Translations under genes and position numbers: made by a program
Shown: positions 11,936 through 21,911 of the stretch, one piece after another
Numbering within the stretch: the stretch's first letter is position 1
Layout of the letters: each line of letters opens with the position of its first letter
NCBI GenBank assembly: GCA_016169945.1
Contig: JADLSH010000316.1
Coordinates: forward strand, 248,001-312,000
Direction of reading: 5' to 3'
Source of the DNA: Trachythela sp. YZ-2020
Lineage: Eukaryota > Cnidaria > Anthozoa > Malacalcyonacea > Clavulariidae
DNA: 64,000 nucleotides
The notes under the pieces: model-generated
Told to the model about the DNA's origin: nothing
What the model saw: only the letters and a program-made list of their open reading frames with translations
The model's database searches: none

Positions 11936-12430
11936 AGGGCTTATGCAGCGAAAATTCGGTTAGAGTGAAACTCTCTTATTAAAGAGAACGTTTGAAGTTA
12001 TGAAGATTGACGTTTGGAGCTTTTCCATATCCCACTTCGTTCTTGAGATATTAAGATGTGTTTGATATGTAAATAACATCACTGTGACATCACACTGCAT
12101 AATGAATTGTTGGAAAATCACGAATACGTCTGAGATTATTTAACCAATCGCCTTTAAACTGTCATTTGTTTCTGCCTATCGCAGGACACTACACAAGTCA
12201 TGCAGAGTTTCAAGTGATTTAATTCAATTATTTCAAAGATATTCGTGATTTTACAACAATTCATTATGCAGTGTGATGTCACAGTGATGTTATTTACATA
12301 TCAAACACATCTTAATATCTCAAGAACGAAGTGGGATATGGAAAAGCTCCAAACGTCAATCTTCATAACTTCAAACGTTCTCTTTAATAAGAGAGTTTCA
12401 CTCTAACCGAATTTTCGCTGCATAAGCCCT
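11936..12430. mobile_element. 495-bp MITE with TTAA target
   Basis: Termini AGGGCTTATGCAGCG and CGCTGCATAAGCCCT begin inverted repeats about 190 bp long around a loop of about 110 bp. TTAA flanks both sides (11932-11935 and 12431-12434), and the paralogous SINE near 37190 carries a single TTAA (GTGGTTAACGCTTGG), giving an empty site. TTAA targeting is typical of piggyBac and Kolobok. No ORF is present. Confidence 0.88.
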
Positions 12431-12458
12431 TTAACGCTTGGCAACTGGACTCTGTAGC

Positions 12459-14096
12459 TCGGAAAACCTCGACAGACACCGATCAACTTGTCCAGGAAAA
12501 TATTTTATTGAAAGAACAGAATAGAGCTCTTGAAACAGACTTAGGGCCTGTTCATATGATCCCGCTTACCGAGATGTCTCGCGTAGCGGGACGAATATTT
12601 TCGTGTGTTCATATGGAGTTTTTCATCCCGCTTGCCGAGATGAAATTACAATGTTGTTCTATAATTAGCGTTGCAAAACATGTACATTTCATGCACGCAA
12701 CACAAATATTTTAACGATTTCGTTGTTGCTTTTTATTTTTTTGCAATAAAAAGCATTGGTTTAGCAACATATTTCATGCTTGATTGTAAAACAAACATAA
12801 AACTACGTAAAAATCGGCAAATTAAGCGACAAAATCGGAAATTTGGTTTCTCGATTTCATCCCGGGCTGGCGTGTTCATATGGAATATTTTTCATCCCGC
12901 CTACCTATGCATATGGTCTCGGCTCAGAGAGGCGAGATCTCGCCAAGCGGGCCAGCCCGCTTTCTCATATGAACACGATGTAAATTTTTATAGTAAAAGT
13001 ACTAGGAGGCGAGATCATAGGTAGGCGAGACGTCTCGGCAAGCGGGATCATATGAACAGGCCCTTAGCTGGTTTGAAAAATGGCTGACGAAAAGGTTTGA
13101 AAAATTAACAGCTGTCGAAAATGAAAAAGCTAGCCTCTTAACAGTCATTCGCCTTCTTGACGATGAACAAGCCTCTACAACTAGCCTAACCAAGACAAAT
13201 GAACTCAATCACGCGTATCAAATACAAAACCCACGGATTACGGCTCGTTCAAAAGCTTCAATTCAAAGTGCCCATCATAATGTAATTCTGAATAACAAGT
13301 ACTCTGTTCTGCACGTAGAAGACGATGAAGGAACGGAGACTATCATAGATGCCAGGAATAATCAAACTACAGCTGGTCCAAGACAAGATATAGATAAACG
13401 AAATTGTAAAACAGCCGAGCAGAAGCATGACGCTGGAGATGCACAATCAACAAGCCCAGTTAATCGAGGTCGAAGACATCGAGGGCATTTACGGCAATCA
13501 AATATCTCCCATTTAGATGCCGCACGCCCAAACGACAATCGTGATGACCAATCAAAACGACCTTTACATCGCTTCAAGATCACAGTTGTCGGAGATTCAA
13601 TGTTGAAATATCTTAATCCAACTATAAGCTTCGCCAAAACCTAAAGAAAAGTGTGCTTGTCAGGATCTTTCCAGGAGCCAAAGTTACTGAGATATGAAGC
13701 ACTAGTATGTTCAACCTACGTTATCCACATCTCTTGAGACTTTGGTACTACACGTTGGCACGAACGATCTTAGCCAGAAGACAGCACAAAACGCACTTGA
13801 AGAACTAGTAACCACTCTTGGAGTCTTGGGAAAGCAATCTCGGTGAATTCGCCTGAAACAAAGTTAGTGATCTCTGCAATTATAACAAGGGCTGACAACC
13901 CGAATTTAGCCACTAAAGTGAGTGAAATAAATACTAAATTACCACAGGTATGTACTACCAATAATTGGGGTTTTATTTCCCATGAGAATATTGATGGAAC
14001 TCATTTAAACACGTCTGGAGTCCATTTAAACCAGCAAGGAACTGCCATTATGGCTCAAAACATTAGAATATTTTTTAAGCATTCTAATTGGGATTG
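12459..14096 (+). pseudogene. LINE-A ORF1: coiled coil plus SGNH esterase
   Basis: The N-terminal part is a hydrophilic coiled coil (QLVQENILLKEQNRALETDL, interrupted by a MITE, then KLTAVENEKASLLTVIRLL). A linker (NNKYSVLHVEDDEGTE) is followed by an SGNH/GDSL esterase: block I at VVGDSMLKYLNP (13590-13620), LHVGTND in another frame near 13750-13770, and the C-terminal DGTHLNTSGVHLNQQG (Asp-His) at about 13990-14040. Esterase ORF1 proteins are known for CR1/L2-type LINEs, where ORF1p binds the element RNA. Frameshifts lie just after the MITE (A-run at 13075) and between 13640 and 13840. Confidence 0.8.
12544..13063. mobile_element. 520-bp PIF/Harbinger-like MITE in LINE-A ORF1
   Basis: Termini GGGCCTGTTCATATGATCCC and GGGATCATATGAACAGGCCC are perfect inverted repeats. 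TTA is duplicated at 12541-12543 and 13064-13066. Removing the insert joins ORF1 codons for ETDL and AGLK. A TTA target with GGGCC-type termini fits PIF/Harbinger. Internal sequence repeats the CCCGCTTGCCGAGAT motif in both orientations. Confidence 0.88.
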
Positions 14097-15058
14097 ACTT
14101 TCCACTTCAAGTTTAATTACCGATATTAGCAACGATTCTATTAACGAGCGGTTATCTAATGTCAGCTCTCCTTTACCAAAATTACGGGGCTTTAAAATTG
14201 CCCACTTAAATATCACTAGTTTAATGAAACATTTTTATGAGCTTTTAATTTACATGCAAGATAAACCTTTTGACATTTTGACATTAAACGAAACGCGGCT
14301 TGACAATACTATATCAGACTCAGAAGTTAAGATCTCTGGATATGATATAGTACGGCGTGATAGAAATAGAAATGGCGGTGGCGTAGCAATGTATATTCGA
14401 AGTAATATATCATTTATTAATCGTAACGACCTGGTACCCGAAGTACTCGAACAACTTTGTGTGGAAATACGTAAGCCTAAAAGTAAGCCGTTTTTGCGTC
14501 TACTGGAAGAGTAGCCGCTATGTCATCGGCATTTTGATTGAGACCATACATACATAAGTTGGGTGGAACTTGATTTTTAATGAGACCATATATGGAAATG
14601 CGGTATTCATATTTCATGATCTCCGACGCCATTGATGATAGAAGAAAAGTTTTACTGCAAGCTTTATACAACACTTTACAAAAGTTTCTTTTCGAAGATT
14701 GTTAAGGTAAGATAACTATTTATTTTGAAAGATTAAAGTTCAGGGCATTAGTTCAATGTACCAAGTGTATCACTGATTTTTGGAACTGTGAAAGTTGCGT
14801 ATTTTCATATTTAAGTTTTGAGCAAAGTCGAAGCCTTGAATTTTATGCATTTATTAATATGATCATTGTCAACCTTGTTTTGTTTACATAATGAATAATA
14901 CCAATACCTGCTTTGAAATATTATGAATCTAAATCAGGCGAAAGGATAATGTATAATCCAAGGATGGCAAAGATGCTTTATGGATTACAAAATAATGGGA
15001 GGTTTATATATGATTTGGAGTTTATATATTATTTGGAGTTAACAACCTGTATATAAAA

Positions 15059-15140
15059 TATATTCAGTAGGCAGTTTAAAAATTTGAATGTTAACCAATT
15101 CAAGGAAGATCTAAGAAATAATATTAACACGAATATTATA
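15059..15140 (+). repeat. 82-bp exact copy of LINE-A sequence inside the insertion
   Basis: The sequence from TATATTCAGTAGGCAG to CACGAATATTATA matches 17178-17259 of the host LINE without a visible mismatch. The last 25 bp recur once more at 15156-15180. Copies are separated by GGAGTTAACAACCTG units (15034-15049, 15142-15156, 15182-15197). Confidence 0.85.
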
Positions 15141-15625
15141 TGGAGTTAACAACCTGAAATAATATTAACACGAATATTATTTGGAGTTAACAACCTGTAT
15201 ATAAAACTTGATATAGTACATAAAGAAATGCCACTTTAGCAAGTTATGGATGTCAACTTATCTTGCAATCCCATGCAGCAGTGCAACACAAATAATATAC
15301 ATTGCATTAACAGTCCAAGTATCCATGTTGTGAACAAAAACATGTGGAACAATGATTTAACAGCTTTTCAAATGCTTATCTTTGATAGTTTCTATTACGT
15401 GACGGATTACATTTGCCCTGGCTTCAATTTAAGAAAACCCATCCTTAGTTGATCCCCTGCCACAAGTTTCCAGCATATAATGAATTGTACGTCTAATGTT
15501 GTCTAAAGCCCAAAGGCAAAACTGTGGTTAGTGTGGTATAAAATATGGTCAAATCTACCATACAATGCATACATCTATGGTAATGCATCGAGCATTGACA
15601 ACATGTTTTTGTTTGTATCTTTCAG

Positions 15626-15793
15626 GTGTATTCAACACACTCTGTTCAAAATTACAAAGATTGCTGTGTTGTTGTGACCTGTCAGTTGCAACAGCCAGGC
15701 ACTGACCAATATTGTGTCAGGCGTGTGTGTTTTGGACATACACTTTCTGAGAGAAATTTGAGAGAACTTGTCGAGAACTTTAAAGCAAAGTAA
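15626..15793 (+). CDS. possible terminal exon, unknown protein
   Basis: A pyrimidine-rich acceptor (TTTGTATCTTTCAG) precedes an open frame of 55 codons beginning VYSTHSVQNYKDCCVVVTC and ending LVENFKAK before TAA. It is Cys-rich and fairly hydrophilic at the end. No family is recognised and no upstream exon was found, so it may be a chance ORF or a captured exon in the 2.3-kb insertion. Confidence 0.25.
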   Translation: MYSTHSVQNYKDCCVVVTCQLQQPGTDQYCVRRVCFGHTLSERNLRELVENFKAK

Positions 15794-18700
15794 TATAGCT
15801 CACATAGACTCTTTATTCAAGCTACTGGTACAATTCAGTGACTACAACACTTAAACAAACAACTACAGTCTAGACAAAGACATCAACAACTTTTAATATG
15901 GTTGTGACTATTGAACAGTACAGAGCCAGAGAGCTGCTGCAGCCATATGCCGCAAGCTTGACTTTTAATAAAATATTACTAGCTGTTACAGCTTTACATT
16001 AAATTACCCTAACATATGGTAACTCCCCGAACTAATCTACAACAGTCGATATTCTGTTCATTGCTACTGCCTGGTAGCTGATGTCTTCCCCACTTAGTAT
16101 TAATAGGGTTGGGTGGGCGGGTGTCTAGTCAAGCTATTGCGAATGCAACAACAAATGTGCTTTGAACCTGCACCACCTGATCATTAATCGGGCCCCCAGG
16201 AGTGTGTAAGAAAACATTTTCTGCTTCTTTCATTCTTCAGCCAGCAGAAAATAATACTTCTCACACACTGCTGGGAGCTGCTGCAGCCATACGCCGCAAA
16301 TTGGTGTTGTTTCTTATAAACCACATCTAGTGGACAATAGTGAAAACATTTGACAATAATAACATATTAATAAACTGAGAAAGGACAGATGCATTAAAAT
16401 TTGTTAAATATTTTATATTTACATGTAATATTGTATTCATTAATATGGACATATTGAACTACAAGTTGCTTATGTGTGTTCATTTGAATTATAGTTTTAT
16501 AATATATTTCTTTATAATGGTTATATTATTTTTAAAACACAATAACCTGATACTTTGGGATATTGGTTTCTATCAGATCAAAGATCATGATTGGGGGGGG
16601 AGGTGGCTACAGCCCCTGTCTGCTATGCTTAAATATGCCCTTGGGATGACTTGGTTACTAATCTGATGTGAAACATATTTAAAAAAGTATCTCTACTTCC
16701 AGTTTCAGAATGCCTGGAAGAAAAATAAATTATATTGCTATTCAGTCTCAGTAGTGACAGTAGTCAGTAGACGCATGTACGCCATAGCGTACCTATTTTT
16801 TTGTTTCGTCATGGTATAGACCGCCTAATTCGAAAATTGAAATGTTTCATTCTTTTGAAGAATTCCTTAAGCAAGCAGACATTGATAACAAACAACTCAT
16901 TATTACTGGGGATTTAAACTGTAATCTCCTAGAACAGGAAAGAGGTACGTATACGGCTAAACTGCTAGATATACTTGATATCTATCTTTTGAAGCAGCAT
17001 ATTCAAAGTCCTACTAGAGTAACTGCTATAGGTCGCAATCGTTAATTGACGCAATTATTACTTCTATCGATGATAACAAGACAATAGATTCGGGAGTAGT
17101 ATAGACCTAGGTATCAGTCACCATAATTTAGTTTACTTGTGCCGTAAAGTCAGTATTCCAAAAGAAACGCCGAAAATTATATTCAGTAGGCAGTTTAAAA
17201 ATTTGAATGTTAACCAATTCAAGGAAGATCTAAGAAATAATATTAACACGAATATTATAACGGATGAGCCGAACATCTTGTAGTGTGATTGGAAAACAAA
17301 GTTTTTAACTATTGCAGAAAAACATGCGCCAATGCGACAACGCCGAGTAAAAGTGATTACAAACCATGGCTTACAGATCAAATTAAGAAATTATGCTATC
17401 AAAGAGATTTCCTTAAGAAACAAGCTGTTAAATTTAGATCTGCAGCATATGATGGTGCTTATAAGAGGCATAAGAATTATGTTAACAGATTAATAAAAAC
17501 CACTAAGGAAGATTACTTTAAAACAAAGCTTGGTAATGCAAAAAACAGTTACGATAGTTGGCACGCAATTAATAGCTTGTTAAATACAAAATCTAAGACT
17601 ACAGAAATTCCTGAGTTAAAAATTGGAAATAAATCTGTTAAAACTAGGAGATGAAAATATTGCTTCTTGCTTCAATGATTATTATTCTACAATAGGATCA
17701 AAACTTGCTAGTAATGTGACTGGTAATAACGCCGATCCACTTATAAATAATTTCCATTTCCAAAATATTAGTGCTCTAGAATTGACGAAAACAGTAGCTC
17801 AAATTAAGACAAAAAAAGTCGCCTGGGATTGACGGTATAAGTGCCAGGTTATTAAAAGACGCCAGAGATACTATAAATGAGTCATTGGTTAGCATTTTCA
17901 GCCTATCACTGCAATCTGGAATATTTCCTGATGACTGGAAATTAGCTAGGGTAACGCCAATTTATAAGGATGGCTCGAAAACAGAATGCTGCAATTATAT
18001 ATCGATCTATTTCTGTAATATCTATTGTTGCCAAAATATTTGAAAAACTAGTATGTAGTCAATTAAGATCCTTCATGCAGGAAAATAACATCATCATAGA
18101 CGATCAGTCAGGGTTCCGTCAGTATCACTCTACTGAAACGACACTATTAGATGGATAAAGGTCTAACGAACGGAGTATTGTTCCTGGATCTAAAAAAGGC
18201 ATTCGACACGGTTAATCACAAAATACTACTTTCTAAGTTAGAGCTGTATGGAATAAGAGGGCGCAGTCTAGAACGGTTCAGATCTTACTTTTCGAATAGA
18301 AAACAGGTCTGCGCAATTAATGGTAAACTTTCTGATGAGAAAGAAAATGTGGATCAATGGCTCATTGCAAACAAATTAACCCTAAATGAGGTAAAACTGA
18401 ATTTATAATAATAGGCTCAAGACAACGAGTGCCATCTTTCGAACAGGGTCCCTTAATTAAACTTGCCTGGTGACAAAGTAATTAAGCGTGTACCACATAA
18501 AAAGACACTTGGTGTTATTTTAGATGAACAACTTAAGTGGGACAAACATAATGAGGAACAAAGTAAAACAATTTCAAAGAACATTGCTTTGTTAAGAAGA
18601 GCTAAGTCCTTCGTTCCCAGACATGTTCTTGAGAAAATGTATAAGGCTTTCATAATTCCTCATTTTTACTACTGTTCGACTGTATGGTATGATGGCAGTA

Positions 18701-19369
18701 AAAACAAATTAACTCTGATGTCTAAGCTTCATAAAAAAGCGGCACGCGTAATTACCGGTGACTCTTATGATATTCGATCTAACGAAGTATTTCAAAAACT
18801 TAATTGGTTACCAATGAACACGCATTTACAAATTCGAGAGAATATAGCTACTTTCAAGGCATTAACTGGAAATTCGCCTGCGTATCTTACCAAATCATTT
18901 AATCGTTGCTCGAATGAAACATACAATTTGAGAAGTAATTTTGACCAACTGTCACTAGCAAAACCTAACACAAATTTCCTTAAAAAAGCTTTCCATATAG
19001 AGCTGCAAAATCGTGGAACAACCTTCCCTTAATTTTAACGCAAAACATCGGTAATCAACAGCGAACGTATTTAAGACATTGCTCGTCAATCACTATAGAA
19101 ACAACTATAGTAATTGATGAGTACCCCGTGTATGCGGTTGTAATATGTATGCGGTTTTAAGTATTTTGTTATATACATTAGTAATAATAATAATTAATTA
19201 GTACTTTGTTGTATTAGTGACTGAGTAGTGAAGCCGAGGAGTAGTTAGGTTTCGTAATTATTTGTAAATTTTTATATTGTATACACGGCCCATTGAAAAC
19301 CAGCGAATGCTGAATGGCTACCGTGTTTAAATAATTAAAATAAACAATAAAAAATTTAAAGAAATCGTT

Positions 19370-19585
19370 GGAGCATGGTCAAATGTATTAAGTCTCTCTC
19401 TTGATCCAATCAACATGAGTTCGGTTTTGGACATATTCAGTGTTAACTTGTTCACAACAAGTCATTCATGAACACTCACGAGATCCCGGTTAATATTGCG
19501 TTCTAAATTAGAAACATCATTATCCGAGTATGTCAAGTGAGAGTCATCTGCAAACATGCGAGGCCACGAATACTGTAAACAATTT
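19370..19585 (-). pseudogene. LINE reverse-transcriptase fragment with FADD motif
   Basis: The minus strand encodes MFADDSHLTYSDNDVSNLER (RT catalytic Asp pair), then DLVSVHE, a stop in place of the usual Trp, and LVVNKLTLNMSKTELMLIGS. This is the RT segment missing from LINE-A, but from a related, separate copy. It is truncated at both ends. Confidence 0.75.
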
Positions 19586-19592
19586 GTTAAAT

Positions 19593-19862
19593 CATTAATC
19601 AATCAATCAATCAATCACATCTTTATTTATACACGGTGATTTCATCAGGCTTTACAATAAGTTTTAATCTACATTAATATAACATGCAATAATAAAATAT
19701 ACCTAATTATGTTGGAAATCTATTTTACATTATACCTGTTTTCTATGAATGCCGTGCCTATCGAATATGATCTTTCAACATTTGTCGAAAATCATTCAGA
19801 GATTCCGCTTGTCTTATATTGCTGGGTAAGCTTTTCCATATAAGATTACAAACAATTCGGTT
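19593..19862 (-). pseudogene. LINE 3'-end fragment with TGAT tail
   Basis: The minus strand encodes WKSLPSNIRQAESLNDFRQM followed by LKDHIR, the usual C-terminus of CR1/L2-like RT proteins. About 150 bp of 3' UTR and a (TGAT)n tail follow, seen as ATCAATCAATCA at 19597-19614. In minus orientation it precedes the FADD fragment, so the two are independent insertions. It ends abruptly where an element-T fragment starts. Confidence 0.7.
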
Positions 19863-20505
19863 AAGGAACCAAGTAAAACCTTGCCTCAAACAAACAAGCA
19901 CGCATACTATACCAGCATGCTGCATTATTTGTGGAAGAGATTCGTCTTGGTTTTCAAGAGACAAGGTATGATTATGTACAATTTCTTGTGTACAGTATCT
20001 TTATATTCTATGGACCACCTTTTGGTGGAAAAGTTGTCATATGTCTTACTACCTTGTGCATATACCTATATGATATTTTAGAGTACCTATTGGGTGCGTT
20101 GGATCTTAATGGGTTAATTATCCAGATAATAAGTTTATTTAAACGGACATAATGTAAGCTACTCTGGTTTGTAAAGATTATGAACACAATGTTCATAAAC
20201 TTTACAAACCAGAGTAGCTTTATTTCAATACCTGGTTGCTGTGAATGTGTATCTTACTGACGTTGGTTAATATATTTGTCAAATTCACCCTACTTTAGTT
20301 GGTAAATGCCATTTTTAAACAGGCATTCTAAACTTGTATGTTTTGTGTAGAAAACACAAAAGAGAAGCAGAACACCACTAGTGTTGGCAGGTACAATTGA
20401 TGCTGGCTTATTACGTACAGCTGCTGAGAGGAAAAATGTTGAGCGGATACTTGTGCAGATTAGAGATAAAGACTGTGTTGCATTGGAGGTCCGCTACCTC
20501 ATTGT
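19863..20505 (+). pseudogene. element T protein fragment (second copy)
   Basis: Homologous to 23400-24480 in opposite orientation. The first exon ends CCIICGRDSSWFSRDK at a GTATGATT donor near 19970. An intron of about 370 bp carries a 65-bp hairpin, and the acceptor TTTGTGTAG near 20350 leads into KTQKRSRTPLVLAGTIDAG and RDKDCVALEVRY. The exon phase matches in this copy, so it preserves the ancestral splice junction better than the T copy. It is cut off just after VALEVRY. The intron lacks the MITE found in T, giving an empty site near 20300. Confidence 0.7.
20153..20221. repeat. intronic hairpin, conserved with 24109-24175
   Basis: AAGCTACTCTGGTTTGTAAAG pairs with CTTTACAAACCAGAGTAGCTT, and TTATGAACA with TGTTCATAA, around a 3-nt loop. 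It is a near-perfect stem of about 30 bp and is also present in the T copy. Confidence 0.75.
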
Positions 20506-20531
20506 TTGAACATCGAAGGCGATGGAAAACA

Positions 20532-20608
20532 GATGATGATGATGATGGTGGTGGTGGTGGTGATGATGATGATGATGACGACGACGATGATGATGATGAT
20601 GATCATGA
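20532..20608 (+). repeat. (GAT)n/(GGT)n microsatellite
   Basis: GATGATGATGATGG, GTGGTGGTGG and GATGATGACGACGACGATGAT blocks run for about 75 bp. An ORF through it is low-complexity poly-Asp/Gly and is not counted as a gene. Confidence 0.9.
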
Positions 20609-20619
20609 TGGGCAACTTT

Positions 20620-21911
20620 TGTTGTCTGAGTATGACGGTTTCGCCGAAGATATTTTGGAGAGCAAATTAATCAGTCTGAGTCAGGTAATCTGTTGGTCTT
20701 GTTCCGATTTGCGTCTTAATGCTGTTGGATAACATATTTATTTCAGTGAGAATGGACGGTGTGTTGCGGAAAGGTTGTTAATAATGCTAATTAGATAAGG
20801 TGGAAAAACCCTTTCTCTTGGTGTGCGCTCGTTGTATGCGTAATTTATTATAATTAGATTGCAAACGTAACGCATGCAATGCTGTTGTATAACATAACCT
20901 CCTATATCCTACTAAGCTGTTTTAATTCTTCTTTGTTTTTTTGTGAAAAACTGTGAATGATGTTTTCAAGACCACGTGAAGTAAGGAGAACTCTGCATGT
21001 CACAATTGCACAAATTGGATTGGCGAAAAGGCGTTCGCGATAAAGACGAATTTCTGCGTAGACAGAGCGACTAACAGTTGGCATGATCGACAACGTAACA
21101 CGAGTGTTTGAAGACGAAATTGGTTAATACAAAAACAGAGTCGTAATGAAGTTCCAGTCAGCGTAGAGTTAACCTACGTGCTTTCTTACTAAGACATACA
21201 ACTCATGGATTGGACGCAAAAAAAGAATAAACAAGGAACCTGACTAATAAAATTGGCGGGAAAAAAGTTATACTTATTTATGTAATACTTATTTATGGTA
21301 TATCGTAATTTCTCTATTAAGCACACCCCCCCCACCCCCCACTCTCCTGTAAGCAATTAATTTATAAAATCGTTAAGCGTGAAAGTATTTAAGAATTAAA
21401 AAACGAGTCGCGTTAACGGCACAAGACGAGTTTTTTTAATTATTTTATATTATAAGTGGTAGATAAGCACAGTAAACAATTTTGTTCAAAGATCACTATT
21501 GATATTCTCCTAACATGTAATCACTGACGTCACTCGCAAGCTTTTTAATGTTTTCATTGCTTGGCAGCAATTACAAGCTTGAATTCTGGCCGGCGAAGGA
21601 GCGAAAAACTTGCCACTCAACAAAAATTAGGGATTAAATAGGCACAAAAACTGTTGAAAATTTTTAAAATATAGTACACAATGATAGACAGATTGGTTTT
21701 TCGTTGTCAAGCCGCTTTGACGACATTGGCTGTCTTGATTTTTCATCTTGAACCAAATATGTCAGGCTGTTTTTGTTTGAAGGAACTGTTTGAATATTGT
21801 GGGTTTATAAATACGCGTGGGTTAATAAATACGCCCACCACTTAGAAATTAATAACTAAACTAATGTACATATGCAATAATATTGCGTCAAGAAAACGGG
21901 GAGGAGGGCGA
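20620..21911. other. no gene recognised; part of an inverted pair
   Basis: 21285-21400 (TTATGGTATATCGTAATTTC ... AATTAATTTATAAAATCG) is an inverted copy of 22909-23005 inside element T. A 63-codon minus-strand ORF (20902-21093) has no recognised family. Confidence 0.5.

Larger units (their letters stand above)
11395..12456. mobile_element. palindromic tRNA-related SINE, interrupted twice
   Basis: The same repeat occurs at 37021-37400. Its two halves are inverted copies: the left carries GACCTGAACGGGAACGGCTG and the right CAGCCGTTCCCGTTCTGGTC, with TCACTCGATTGAAATTGATG / CATCAATTTCAATCGAGTGA at the edges. The middle includes tRNA-like TCAGAGCGCTGC and GCAGGTTCAATTCCTG (B-box-like). Two MITEs sit inside, at 11506-11653 and 11936-12430. 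The copy ends abruptly at GGACTCTGTAGCTC, where LINE-A sequence begins. Confidence 0.7.
14497..16797. mobile_element. 2.3-kb insertion in LINE-A endonuclease, family unknown
   Basis: The LINE reading frame is continuous if this segment is removed: it ends at PKSKPF and resumes with VSSWYRPPNS. TTTTTG occurs at both junctions (14491-14496 and 16798-16803), consistent with a target duplication. The left end begins CGTCTACTG, and an inverted CAGTAGACG lies 20-30 bp from the right end. Inside are a templated LINE copy at 15059-15140, ATTTGGAGTTAACAACCTG repeats, and one exon-like segment. No transposase is recognised. Confidence 0.6.
14140..19032 (+). pseudogene. LINE-A ORF2: endonuclease-reverse transcriptase
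   Basis: The APE endonuclease starts near KIAHLNITSLMKHFYELL and includes LTLNETRLD (catalytic Glu) and RNGGGVAMYIR. After the insertion it resumes with SSWYRPPNSKIEMFHSFEEF, ITGDLNCNLL (Asp/Asn) and GISDHNLVY (Asp-His). RT segments follow: AWIDGISARLLKDA-type, RVTPIYKDGSKTEC, IISVVAK-type, DDQSGFRQYHSTETTLL, then LFLDLKKAFDTVNHKIL with the first catalytic Asp. After GKLSDEK the sequence jumps to ENVDQWLIANKLTLN, deleting the segment that should hold the FADD catalytic motif. The C-terminal part (18463-19032) is intact. Several frameshifts are present (for example near 17045, 17650, 17825 and 18150). Confidence 0.85.
12457..19356 (+). mobile_element. LINE-A: CR1/L2-like non-LTR retrotransposon, 5' truncated
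   Basis: In order it has ORF1 (coiled coil plus SGNH esterase), then ORF2 (APE endonuclease, reverse transcriptase, C-terminal region), a 3' UTR of about 300 bp and an A-rich end with AATAAAC-like repeats near 19345. It is interrupted by a MITE (12544-13063) and an unidentified insertion (14497-16797), has lost the catalytic core of the RT, and carries many frameshifts. It is non-functional. The 5' end abuts the SINE at 12457. Confidence 0.85.

Noticed and set aside
20397..20732. 111-codon open frame with poly-Asp
   Set aside because: It is a frame-shifted reading of an element T exon joined to a GAT microsatellite.
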